64,000 nucleotides of DNA from Piromyces finnis (taxonomy: Eukaryota; Neocallimastigomycota; Neocallimastigomycetes; Neocallimastigales; Neocallimastigaceae): positions 866,274 to 930,273 of the forward strand of contig MCFH01000014.1 of NCBI GenBank assembly GCA_002104945.1. The letters run 5' to 3'. The notes beneath the pieces are model-generated. The model saw nothing but the letters and a program-made list of their open reading frames with translations. It had not been told where the DNA came from and searched no databases. Made by a program: the position numbers and the translations under genes. Shown piece by piece: positions 19,567-30,526 of this stretch (positions are counted from its first letter, which is position 1; each line of letters starts with the position of its first letter).

Positions 19567-20354
19567 TGATAAATAATGAAATTAATAAATATAAAATTAT
19601 TATTATACCTGATTTTTAAGTTAACCCTAAAAGTAACTTAAAACAAGTTATAGTTTAATTAAGTACTTTACCAAAATTCTAAAATGAAGTTAATCCTAAA
19701 CACTGCATATATTTTGATTATTGAAAGAAAATAATAAACTTTAATTAATCGAGATCAAAATATATAACTTTTGTTAAATTAATTGTTAAATTAAATATTT
19801 AATAACTTCGTTAGTAAATTACACTTTAAAAGTAAACAAATATAATAATTCATGTTATAAAATAATATAATTAAACACCTTTATTAAAACATTAAAAATA
19901 ATTATTACTTTAATTAATTGTAAAATAAACAACTTTTTATATTCTTTAACTTTTAATTATTACTTTTATTACTTTTATTGTAAATAGTTATTAATTTTAT
20001 TGTTTTAATGTAAATAGTTAAATCTAAAAGAAAATATAAATACATGTAAATATTCTCATTTTAATCATTATTATTATTATTAATAAAGAAATATTATATA
20101 GTTAGATTAATATTTTATAATTTTAATAATCACTTTTATACTTAAATAAATAAAATTTTAAATATTTAAATATTAGAAAAACAAGTGTTTCTAATAAAAC
20201 AATTTAGTGTTTTAACAAAACAATTTTATTAAATTTTATAAAAACGATCTTAAATCTTAATCAATATAACTTATATAGTTATAACAAAAGATATAATATA
20301 ATAATCACTTTTTGAAGTAAAATTCAAAATTAAGATTATTATCAAATTATATCA
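19567..20354 (+). mobile_element. LTR-B copy 2 (solo LTR)
   Basis: TGATAAATAATGAAATT...ATTATATCA, closely matching copies at 7632 and 22734. It lies 3 bp after the gypsy-1 3' LTR. No clear target duplication. Confidence 0.75.
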
Positions 20355-20409
20355 TTTTGTCACAATAACATATATAAAAATTTAAAAAATTTGGACACAT
20401 GGAAAAAAT

Positions 20410-21401
20410 TGTGAAGATATTAACTGGATTTAAAACAAATTCAGATAATATCTATAATTAATTAAACATAATAATTATAATTAAATAATTTCAATGATTA
20501 TTTTAAAACACCTTTAAAAGTCACCTTTTAAATTTTGATTCAGTGAAAGGGTTATGATTTCAAAAATTTAATATCAATACACTATAACCCTTAAACAAAA
20601 ATAAACAAACACAAAACAAAGCGTAACTTGCCAAAAACGAGCGCTACGGCTGTAAGTGATACGGCTGTGAAACCAGGTTTATTAGAAAGCTTAAGGAAAA
20701 AGCTACATTTTGGTACAATCGCGGTCCTTCTAACTGGTCATTTAAGGAAGATATGATCATTTGAAGATTTTAATAAGTAAATTAAAATTAATATGATATC
20801 AAGTATGGATCATAGACATTTCTTATGACTTGACGAAAATTAAAAAGATATCAATAGAAATTCTAATTATATTAATTTAATTAATGATAGTGACTGTTAC
20901 TAAAAATAGAACTAAACCATTTAGGTGTAACAGTTAACATTTATAAATTAAATAATTTTAATTATTATAAAATAGGTTAATGGATCAAGTGTTTAAATGA
21001 TTAATCATATGTTTATTTTATTTTATGTCATGATAAAACAAACAAACAAACAAACAATCTTATTATGTTATTAATATATTACATGTAATACTTTATTTTT
21101 ATCAATTTAATAATCTGAACAAAGAATATAAAATAGAATGAATTGAATTCGATTTTAATTCTTTGTAAAGATTATAATTATAATCTTAATTATATAGTTA
21201 TTAAATATATTATCATTTATATTATTATTACTAAATAAATAAAATTTTATAAAAAAGTTATTCTAAAGAATAAATATTAATTTTTCATTTGGAAGTTTAA
21301 AGGGTTATTTTATATTTAAATTTAATTTCTTAAAAAACATATTTACTATATAATTGATAACATTCTGACCTGGCCGCATAACCAAATCCAAAAACTTAAC
21401 A
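20410..21401 (+). mobile_element. Solo LTR-D copy 1
   Basis: Starts TGTGAAGATATTAACTGG and ends ATAACC...CTTAACA, flanked on both sides by AAAAT (20405-20409 and 21402-21406), a 5-bp target duplication. Features in order: AAGGGTTAT/ATAACCCTT stem (20547-20592), a GC-richer block with AACGAGCGCTACGGC, TTAGAAAGC (20682-20690), a (CAAA)n run near 21041, TATAAAATAG near 21130, and the 3' block CTGACCTGGCCGCATAACC. Related copies are at 37431, 39805 (minus) and 21969 (partial). Confidence 0.8.
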
Positions 21402-21406
21402 AAAAT

Positions 21407-21968
21407 TGTCAAGAATAGAAGACGATTAAAAAATAAATTAAATAAACAATTTAAAAATCAAATTTATATTTCAAAAATTATAAAACACTTTTAAAAAATA
21501 ATTAAAAGATCACTTGGAAAAATTTAATATTGAAAAGGGTTAAGGATCACAAAAATTTAATTTTCAATAAATTAACCCTTGAGAAGAAAATGTGCTATAC
21601 GAAACTAGTGATAACTTCTGAATCTCGTGTCCTATTTTCCTTTTCTAGAGAATTCAAATCAATTTTATTAGAAAGTACTAGTTGAGATCTATATTCTCAC
21701 AAATTTTCAGCTAACTTAGACCACTAGTTCTTGAAATATAGCTATTTAAAGATTTAATTAGTTTCAATTAATATATAATAATATATATTAAAATGATCAA
21801 TATTAATTTATATAATTAAAGTCATTATTCAAGTCATCCAACTTTCTATAAATAATTCAATTTAAAAATTCTCCATTATTATTAAATAAGGTTAGATAAT
21901 AAATATTCTTGATTACAAACCTAATCAATTATAAAAATCAATTAATAATTTTTCAAATAATTTTGATT
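21407..21968 (+). mobile_element. LTR-E copy 1, truncated
   Basis: TGTCAAGAATAGAAGACG start, same as the complete minus-strand copy at 62131-63347. It carries the AAGGGTTAA/TTAACCCTT stem (21535-21580) and a TTATTAGAAAG box near 21667. It is cut off where D sequence takes over. Confidence 0.75.
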
Positions 21969-22428
21969 AATAACCTCAATTTAATATTAATACATTATAA
22001 CCCTTAGCCAAAAATAAATAAACATAAAACAAGGCGTAACTCGCCAAAAACGAGCGCTACGGCTGTAAGTGATATGGCTTTGAGATTAGGTTTATTAGAA
22101 AATATATTACATGTAATACTTTATTCTTACTAATATCAATTGAATGATCTGAACAAAGAATATAAAATAGAATGAATTGAATTCGATTTTAATTCTTTGT
22201 AAAGATTATAGTTATAATTTTAATTATATAGTTATTAAATATATTATATTATTAGTATTAAATAAATAAAAATTTATAAAAAGTTATTTTAAAAATAAAT
22301 ATTAATTTTTAATTTGGAAGTTTAAAGTATTATTTTATAATTAAATTTAATTTCTTAAAAAAACATTTTTACTATATAATTAATAACATTCTAATCTAGC
22401 CGCATAACCAAACCCTAAAATTTAACAA
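21969..22428 (+). mobile_element. LTR-D fragment
   Basis: Joins E sequence to the 3' half of D: TAACCCTTAGCC, the GCGTAACTCGCC and CGAGCGCTACGGC blocks, then a deletion to TATAAAATAG and the end CCTAAAATTTAACA. No frame. Confidence 0.7.
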
Positions 22429-22733
22429 TAATATCTGTATCTAAAATTTAATAAATAAAAATAAGAAAATAAAATAAATGATTTTTATACTTGTTCATTT
22501 GCAAGTCTTTGTTAGTTTAAAATATAAAATTATTTTATTTAATTATAAAATTTTAATATTTAATAACTTTTGTATTATTGTCAATAACAATTACATTGTT
22601 TTAATTAATATCTTAATAAAACAAACATATTAATAAAACGATTTTTCTTATTTAATTTTAATATTATTTTTGAGTATTAATAAATTTATTAATATTTTAT
22701 AAATAAAATTAAATTCCTCGAACCATAACAAGA
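22429..22733 (+). repeat. Repeat K fragment and short repeat L
   Basis: 22430-22578 repeats 9790-9960. From 22579 to 22730 a 152-bp unit with TGTCAATAACA...CATAACA ends recurs in reverse near 40875-41030. It could be a small LTR or LTR remnant. No gene. Confidence 0.45.
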
Positions 22734-23491
22734 TGATAAATAATGAAATTAATAAATACAAAATTATTATACCTGATTTTAACTTAACCCTAAAAGTAAC
22801 TTAAAATAAGTTATCGTTTAATTAATTACTTTTAACACTGCATATATTTTAATTATTGAAAGAAAATAATAAACTTTAATTAATCGAGATTAAAATATAT
22901 AACTTTTGTTAAATTAATTGTTAAATTAAATATTTAATAACTTCGTTAGTAAATTACACTTTAAAAGTAAACAAATATAATAATTCATGTTATAAAATAA
23001 TATAATTAAACACCTTTATTAAAACATTAAAAATAATTATTACTTTAATTAATTGTAAAATAAACAACTTTTTATATTTTTTAACTTTTAATTATTACTT
23101 TTATTACTTTTATTGTAAATAGTTATTAATTTTATTGTTTTAATGTAAATAGTTTAAATTTAAAAGAAAATATAAATACATGTAAATATTCTCATTTTAA
23201 TCATTATTATTATTATTAATAAAGAAATATTATATAGCTTAGTTAATATTTTTATAATTTTAATAATCACTTTTATACTTAAATAAATAAAATTTTAAAT
23301 ATTTAAATATTAGAAAAACAAGTGTTTCTAATAAAACAATTTAGTGTTTTAACAAAGCAATTTTATTAATTTTTATAAAAACGATCTTAAATCTTAATCA
23401 ATATAACTTATATAATTATAACAAAAGATATAATATAATAATCACTTTTTGAAGTAAAATTCAAAATTAAGATTATTATCAAATTATATCA
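22734..23491 (+). mobile_element. LTR-B copy 3 (solo LTR)
   Basis: TGATAAATAATGAAATT...ATTATATCA. About 30 bp shorter than copy 2, with a deletion near 22790-22825; otherwise almost the same. Imperfect flanks (AAGA, TAGA). Confidence 0.75.
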
Positions 23492-24544
23492 TAGATTCGT
23501 TACATACTACTTTAAATATGTATTGTTAATTAATAGTTGTAAAATAATAATAATAATATACTTTAATAAATTATATTTAATAAAATCTATAACAACTTTG
23601 TTAAATATTAGTTTATTATTTAATAATTAATTGTTATTAAATAATCTAAAGATATTATATCTATACACAATACAAAAATTATATGAATTAAGAATTGTCT
23701 TTTTAAATATTGTTAGTTACAAGATAGCTAAAATTAAAATTGTGTACTTGAAACAACAATATGGTAGAATAAACAAACATATTGAAGAATTTCACTCTTT
23801 CTTAACAATTTAAATAGTGAAGAATTTTTATTATTAATCTTGTAAAGTTTAAAAATATCAATAGGAAAGCGAAAAGATGGAATTATTTTCTATCACTATG
23901 AAATATCACTAAATATGTTTTGATTGAAAGCCTTTTTCTACCAAAAATAAGATCAATAGGTTACTAGTCATCTAGTTCAATATCCAACAAGAAGAAATAT
24001 ATTTCAACGATCATAAGTTTTATATTAGTAATAACAACTTTCAAAAACACAATAATTACAGCAATATTTGTAAAGCCTAAAATTACTTTAAAAAACTAAA
24101 AAAAATATTTTCTATTAAATATTGAGTTTTTTTATTAAATAAATCTTTACAAAAAATAAAAAAAATACATTATTTAGAATTTAAAAAAAATAAATATGAA
24201 ATTATTTTTATGCCTTATTTATTAATATATATAATATAAAATAAATATAGATAAATTTAACAATAATACTATTTATTATAATAAATAAAAATAAATAAAT
24301 AATTATTTTGAAATTAAACAATGTTAAAATAAAATAAATATAGTTATATTTACATTTTTTTCTAATAAAAATTACATAAATTAATTGAGTTATTATTTTA
24401 AATATTTATTCAATAGTTAATTTTTACAAAATGATTATTTAATAATTTATAATTTATTAATGATTTTTTCTATAATTTTTTTTTATGTAAAACATTTTCA
24501 AAGTATCAAAATATTTTATTACTTATTTATTTATATATAAATTA
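23492..24544. other. AT-rich DNA without recognised features
   Basis: Slightly less extreme composition at 23640-24060, including a 60-codon frame (23631-23813) with no recognisable motif or homologous neighbour. The rest is AAATAAATA-type low complexity. I see no gene or repeat unit here. Confidence 0.4.
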
Positions 24545-24684
24545 TTTTTTGTTTATTTTCAACAATTTCCAAATTCCTATCATTATAAAATAAAAATATT
24601 AAATAAATAAATTACATTTCACAACTTTTATCATTACAAATAATAATAATATTATCTCTCAATAATTTTTTACAAAAATATTAA
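24545..24684 (-). repeat. Inverted duplication flanking the Thr-Gly tRNA block
   Basis: Reverse complement of about 47200-47345, sharing AATATTAATGCC, ATTATCTCTCAATAATTTTTT and the AATTTCCAAATTCCTATCATT block. Together with the tRNA genes this forms a ~290-bp segmental duplication in inverted orientation. Confidence 0.8.
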
Positions 24685-24756
24685 TGCCTATTGACGGAAT
24701 TGAACCACCGACCTTCGCTTTACAAGAGCGACGCTCTACCACTAAGCCAAACAGGC
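24685..24756 (-). tRNA. tRNA-Thr(TGT)
   Basis: 72 nt: acceptor GCCTGTT/AATAGGC (one G.U), D arm GGCTTAGTGGTAGAGC, anticodon loop CTTGTAA on stem TCGCT/AGCGA, T loop TTCAATT, discriminator A. Second gene of a minus-strand Gly-Thr pair with no T4 run in the 8-nt gap; TTTTT follows about 7 nt after the 3' end. Probably the functional copy of the duplicated pair. Confidence 0.93.
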
Positions 24757-24764
24757 ATTAATTA

Positions 24765-24835
24765 TGCGTTAACCGGGAATCGAACCCGGGCCATTTGCTT
24801 GGAAGGCAAATATTCTACCTCTATACTATTAACGC
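24765..24835 (-). tRNA. tRNA-Gly(TCC)
   Basis: 71 nt: acceptor GCGTTAA/TTAACGC, anticodon stem TTTGC/GCAAA with loop CTTCCAA, T arm CCGGG-TTCGATT-CCCGG with the G53-C61 pair intact, discriminator A. The B box GGTTCGATTCC is consensus, unlike the copy at 47049. Confidence 0.93.
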
Positions 24836-24851
24836 TTTAATTATTTTTTTT

Positions 24852-25975
24852 GATACGCTACTCACATAAAAACATGATAAAAACTAGCTGAATAAACACG
24901 ACTTAACCCATAGTAACTTATAATAAAAATAAACAATAATAACCCTTAAAGATGAATGAATAATAATTTTATGAAAATATAACCCTTTCTTTAAATAAAT
25001 AATATTATCTTTATTATATAATAAATTCTGAGTAAAAACGACCTAATAGTGATAATAATAAAATAAATTATTAAATAAAATAAATTATTAAATAAAATAA
25101 AACGACTTAATCCAATAATGTACTAAAATAATAAAATAATAATAAATAAATAAAAATGAATAAATAAACTAAAAATAAAATGATATACATCAAATTATTA
25201 ATTCTAGTGTTTATCCAAGTGTTCTTTAGAAATTCTCTTAAACTTATAAATTAAAAAAATAACTAATTGAGTAATTATTACTAAAATGATAAACTTAAAA
25301 CCTGGAAATAGAACAATAATAACAATTCCAAAGATAAAATACAGAACTCTTTTATGTTTCTGTATAAAATGAGTGTTTATAATAATTGATACTTTTAATA
25401 TTTTAATTTTGTTAAATTTTTATTTTAATTTTATTTTAATTTTATTTTAATATTATTTTAATTTTAAATTTTAATTATTTTATTCAAGGTATTATACATT
25501 TAATGATAGTCAATGATAATTTATAATAATTTTTCTAAATTTAAACATTTTGAAGTAATAAGAAAATCAAATAAGTAATATTCTATAATATTTTATAATA
25601 CTAAGACATAATTTTAATTTATTCTTTTAATTTTAATAAATAATAACAATAGTAATAATAACATTTAATAGTTAAAAATAATAATACATGTAATAAATGA
25701 AAATGTATAAAAGGAAGATAAAATTCTTCTTTATAAAGGCGGACAATAAATAGAGAATAAAAAGACCATAAACAGATAATAAATAAATTATAAAATATAA
25801 TAAAGATTTAATTTAAAACATAATAAGAGTTTATTTTCGAGTTTTGAGTGATTTATTTGTTAATTATAAAACATATTTTATTTTATTTTAAATTTATTGT
25901 TTCATCATTATAATATAGAATTTATTATTTATTAAAAACATTATATTATTCACAAATATATCGGTCAACGCATCA
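24852..25975 (+). mobile_element. Solo LTR-J copy 1
   Basis: TGATACGCTACTCACATAAA...CGGTCAACGCATCA, 1124 bp. It is flanked by TTTTT on both sides (24847-24851, 25976-25980), which is consistent with a target duplication but weak in this composition. A TGTATAAAAGGAAGA TATA region near 25710 runs into a short hairpin. A second copy lies inverted at 38311-39366. Lies 16 bp from tRNA-Gly. Confidence 0.75.
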
Positions 25976-26511
25976 TTTTTGATAAGGAATAATGATATAA
26001 TGTTTTTATTATTAAAATAGCTTAACCATTTATCATTATTATCATATTTAAGTTAACTAAATTTTTAATTAATAAATTAATATTATTTATCTAAGCTTAA
26101 ATATTTTAATTAAATTTTATTTTTATTAAATTGAACTAATATTATATTCTAAATTAAACTTATTTTTAAATTATTAAACTATATTATTTTATAAATTAAA
26201 CAACTTATTAATTATTTTTATTGTTTAGTTATTAAAATATCTTTTATTTATTAAGATTTTAATGTATTTTTTTTTGTTTATTTCCGAAATTAATAATTAA
26301 AAGTATTGATAATTGATATTAAACTTTAAATGTATAAATTTATATAAAATAAAAAGAGAAGTTCTAATAAAAACGATATACGAGAAAAATAAAAATAAGA
26401 ATAAGTATTAAAATTCAAATATTTATTATTCCCTATTATTTAACAGAACCTTACCATTTTATTGTAAGAATTAATAATTATTTTTTGTATAAATTAATTC
26501 TTATTTAATTA
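25976..26511. other. AT-rich DNA, LTR remnants
   Basis: The first ~60 bp (GATAAGGAATAATGATATAATG) recur in reverse at about 61625-61685. No gene is seen in the rest; low-complexity A/T runs only. Confidence 0.4.
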
Positions 26512-27546
26512 TGTCACGAATACTAGTGGAATCTACAATTTCAAGATTACTTGAAATTGTGAAATTATTTATAAAATTTCAAAATCAATAATATTTTATT
26601 TTCAAATAAATTATAAAATTATATTAAGAAATATTTAAAAAATTTATAAAAGGTTAAGATATGACCTTAACCCTTAATATTTTTATAACAAATAACTTTA
26701 ACCCTTATCGTCAAAATTAAATAAGGGAAAACACGCGTATCTCCTCAACGAATGGCGATTTTTGGGAAATTATGGTTGGGAGATTGTGGGTTCGTTAGAA
26801 AGCCACGCTTGAGATAAACAACATATCTTAAAATCAGGTCGATATCTCTGCTGGTTCACGAGATATTCCAATTTAAAGATATTTTGTTAGTAATGATTAA
26901 TTGTTTATTCAGAGAATGATCACCCCTGATGTATTGAACATAAATCATTCACCCAAAAGGATATAAATTATTGTTTTAATTAAATTAAAATTATTTTCCG
27001 GAATTAATTAACTTTATTTTATAATAATTATTTCAATAACATATCTTATAATCTTTGAATTAAAAGATTATAATTATTAAAATTATATGCAATGAATTAT
27101 ATTATAATTAAGAAATAATTAATATTATAAATATATAAACAATAGTTATTTTTAATAATTAGTAATAAGTCTTAAGTTTAGCCTTAGTATTATAAAATAT
27201 ATTATAAAAAATAATCATGTATTAAAAAGTTATTTTATTATTAAATGTAAAATTACAAATAGTATAAATAGTTTAGAATAGTTTTATGAATTAAATCTTT
27301 GTAAAGATTATTACCTTATTAATACTTAACAAGTATTACTATTAAATAATCTTATTATTATATATACTCTTCAAATAAAATAAAAAGAAATTATTTTAAC
27401 TATAATACATAATTTAATTATTACTATTCATTTATAAAACAATTAAGATTATTTTAATAAAACATTTTTTCTAACCTAGTTATCTTTAATCTTTTATTTA
27501 ATTTAATATTTTAATATTAAATTATAAGTTTAGTAAAACTTTTACA
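26512..27546 (+). mobile_element. Solo LTR-F
   Basis: TGTCACGAATACTAGTGG...AAAACTTTTACA, 1035 bp, with AATTA on both sides (26507-26511, 27547-27551). Contains an AAGGTTAAG/CTTAACC stem (26647-26674), a GC-richer block, TTAGAAAGC (26795-26803), AGTATAAATAG near 27254 and a downstream AATCTTT/AAAGATT hairpin. A truncated minus-strand copy starts at 63352. Confidence 0.85.
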
Positions 27547-27551
27547 AATTA

Positions 27552-28169
27552 TGTCATGAATATTAGTGGATTCATGATTATTTATTTAATTAGTGTTTTA
27601 TTCGTTTAATTAATTAGAAATATTTTATTATAAAACATAATTAAATAATATTTTAAGAAATATTAATTAATTATAATTATTAAGATTTTATATTTATTAA
27701 AGTTTGAATTAATATCTCTTTATTCATTTGATTAAGAAGGAAATTAAAACTAAATTATAAAATAATCATTCTTTCTACAAATGATTGATAATATGACTTT
27801 TATAATTATTAAATTTAACACGAGTGAAAAGTCATATATAATTAATATATAATTAATTTATAGAATAGTTAATTAATATAAATAATTAGTCATGTATTAA
27901 ATTTAAAATGTATTCCTTAATATTAGAGATAGTATAAATACTCGAGAAAATTCCTATCATTAGGAATTTCGAGAGTTCATTACATTTAATATTTACTCTA
28001 ATTATAATATTTAATAAATAAAAATTTTTCTTTAAATAAAAATTTATTAATAAATAAAGTTAATTAATAAAATGTTATTTATTTAAAATATTTATTTATT
28101 CATTTATTAAATTAATAAACTTAGGGTAAATATGTATATTCCGACCTAACTGAGGTGAAATCCGTAACA
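27552..28169 (+). mobile_element. Solo LTR-G
   Basis: TGTCATGAATATTAGTGG...GAAATCCGTAACA, 618 bp, followed by AATTA (28170-28174), the same 5-mer that separates it from LTR-F. Its first 20 bases resemble those of LTR-F. AGTATAAATA at 27931-27940 is followed at once by a hairpin, CTCGA..AATTCCTA/TAGGAATT..TCGAG (27941-27973). Confidence 0.8.
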
Positions 28170-28174
28170 AATTA

Positions 28175-29781
28175 TTTTTTAATTATTAAATTAATTATTT
28201 ATTTAAACTATTAGCATACATTCATTTAAATTACTATTAACATTTATCTATATTGATATTAATTATTCATTTACTTAATTTAAAATTTATTTAATTACTA
28301 TATTAATTATTTATTTATTTAATTTAGTAATATATTTAAAATAATAGTAAACATTCATTTATTTTTTAATTAATAATTTTTGTATTACATTTTATAAGAA
28401 ACATTATATATTTTATTTTACGTTTGTACTTTATATTTATGTATCGTATCTTGAAATAACTTTATAGAAACAATTAGAAAATATAAATACATATTAGGAC
28501 AATCGGATATTAAGGTTTTTCCGAATTTTAATCGGTTTTACTTAATATTACGATGATTGATATATTAGTTATCAATCGAATATCTTTTTAGGTTTTTCTT
28601 CTAGTCTTTTCCTAAAAAGATTATTTGTTAAGATTAGAAATTCTTTATTAAACTTTAAATTATCAAAAAATTATAAATATAAGAACTCTGGAATTCCACT
28701 AAAGAATCCAGAGTTATTATTTTAAGACAATTATAATAAATAACCCTTTCAAAAACTATATTCATAAAAAATATTTACATTAAAGATAGTCTTAATATTT
28801 TGTGTTTGTTATTATTATTCACTTATAATAAACTCTTTAAGATAAGTATTCATTTTTATTTACTATTAAGAAACTTCTCAATTTAATAATACATATTACG
28901 ATTTGTATTATTATATTGTAGATAATAATTATTATTAAATATATAATAATTATTACATTTATGTTAAGGAATGAACATAAATAGTTGAATTAGCTAGAAT
29001 TTTAGGATTTAACCTTCAACTATTTATATTCCTTACTAGTGTTTAACTCTATTTTTAAAATATAAAAATTATAATATATAATTTTTATACATTTTTCCTA
29101 GTAATTATTAATATTTTTATTATATAGTTATATTATTTGTATATAGTTATTTAAGACCTTTATTATTAGTATTAGTATAATTATAATATTTTATATTTAT
29201 AAAATTTTACCAAATTCTATTGTTAAAATAATTATAGGTATTTTATTATTTCAGGTTTATTTTATTAATTAACTTTATTGTATAATATTTTATAATTTAA
29301 AATTATGACATAGAAATTAATTATAATTTTTACTAAAAGAGGCAACTGTTATACACAAAACAGAAGATACCTCGACAGAAAAATTATTATTTATGTCTAA
29401 AAAAGGGCATAATTAATCGAATAATATAATTTTATTATATGTTATAATTAAATATATAATATATGATATGCAAAAATGTTACACATATCATAAATTAAAA
29501 ATTTATTAATTATAAATTAAAAATTTTTCTATTCAAATATTAAGAGATTATTCATAATATATATTAAGGATTAAGGATTTAATTAATATATGTTACAATG
29601 AATGATCCATATATTATGAATGAAATTAATTTAAATCCTTAGCTATCCAAAATCATTAAATTTGAAATGATGGATAGTTGGAAAAAGTAAGAGGACTTTT
29701 GAGAAAATTTTTAAAAATTGAAAAATCAAAAATAAATTAAATGAATAAAAATTAAAATTAAATAAATTTTTATTTTTATAA
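28175..29781 (+). repeat. Repeat H copy 2, interrupted by copia-2
   Basis: Aligns with 11090-12525; after copia-2 it resumes at 35062. The stretch from 28960 on is over 95% like copy 1 by eye, while 28480-28720 is diverged in sequence but keeps the hairpins at 28555-28577, 28582-28621 and 28684-28715. The copia-2 target CTATT is single in copy 1 (near 12525), giving a true empty site inside the window. Confidence 0.75.
28584..28619 (+). other. Conserved-loop hairpin (CTTTTTAGG/CCTAAAAAG)
   Basis: Same 18-nt loop as at 11270 but a different, still perfectly paired stem (9 bp, extendable to 11 with AT/AT). Confidence 0.7.
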
Positions 29782-29786
29782 CTATT
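29782..29786 (+). repeat. Target-site duplication of copia-2, left (CTATT)
   Basis: CTATT precedes the 5' LTR and follows the 3' LTR (35062-35066); the unoccupied paralogue near 12525 has it once. Confidence 0.9.
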
Positions 29787-30095
29787 TGTTAGAATATATA
29801 AAAGAATTTATATATTATTTATTAATTAAAATTTAATATTTATTTGATAATTGATATATTATAAATATAATATTAGTATTAATATAATTAACCTCAATAT
29901 TATGTATTTTATGTGATTAAGTATATTATTTTTATGGATTAGTTATAAATTATTCATATGATTAACCTTGTATAAAATACTACGCCACGTTGTAGTATAA
30001 AAGGTTTTATATTTCCATAAATTTATTCAATGTAATTACCTATTTATATTTACATATAAATAAACTTTAATAATAAATTTTATCACAAATTAATA
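29787..30095 (+). repeat. copia-2 5' LTR
   Basis: TGTTAGAATATA...CAAATTAATA. GCCAC at 29984-29988, TATAAAAGG at 29996-30004, TGTAATTACCT near 30018 and AATAAA near 30058: the same order as in copia-1 and copia-3. Confidence 0.93.
29984..30004 (+). promoter_or_regulatory. copia-2 promoter core: GCCAC box plus TATA
   Basis: GCCAC, 7-nt spacer GTTGTAG, TATAAAAGG. Shared plan with the other copia LTRs. Confidence 0.65.
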
Positions 30096-30109
30096 GATTA
30101 AGAGTCTCA
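30096..30109 (+). other. copia-2 primer-binding site
   Basis: GATTAAGAGTCTCA, identical to copia-1 and also touching the LTR end. Matches the anticodon arm of tRNA-Lys(CUU). Confidence 0.7.
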
Positions 30110-30136
30110 TCTTATTCTGCGCTTTTAAAAATCAAA

Positions 30137-30526
30137 ATGTTCGAAGAATTGCAATTTCAACCAACTATCCTTACAGAAGGAAACTACGATATATGGTGTT
30201 ATACCATTAAGTATTTGTTAAGAGGAAAAGGAGTCTTAGAATATATTCAAAAGGACGTAATTGGGGACTTAGAAAGGAAAATTGAAGAAATCAAGAATGA
30301 TGATGATGGAGGTACCGCTAAAGATGAATTAACCCAAAGGCTAAAAATGGCAGATCGAAATGATGCGATTGCGATGGCAATCATAAATTATAACCTAAAT
30401 CTAGAAACCCGCGAAATGGTAAAAGATGGTAGAACAGCTTATGAACTCATGAATTTACTAAATGAATTATATAAAGGAGGAAAAAGGAAGATCTTCAATC
30501 AAAAATTATTAAACTCTATTCAATAA
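30137..30526 (+). pseudogene. copia-2 Gag, N-terminal fragment
   Basis: 129 residues homologous in layout to the copia-1 and copia-3 Gag N-terminus (E-G-N-Y-D-I-W motif, then E/K-rich helices). It stops at TAA 30524, while the other frame continues with K-A-R-N-L-E-E-L, the counterpart of K-A-R-N-E-K-E in copia-1. A one-base indel near 30510-30525 is the likely cause. Starts 27 nt after the primer-binding site. Confidence 0.85.

Noticed and set aside
23631-23813. 60-codon plus-strand frame in an AT-rich gap
   Set aside because: No motif, no homologue in the window, length expected by chance; not called a gene.
24852-25975. TTTTT flanks of LTR-J as firm proof of transposition
   Set aside because: A T5 match is likely by chance here; kept only as weak support.
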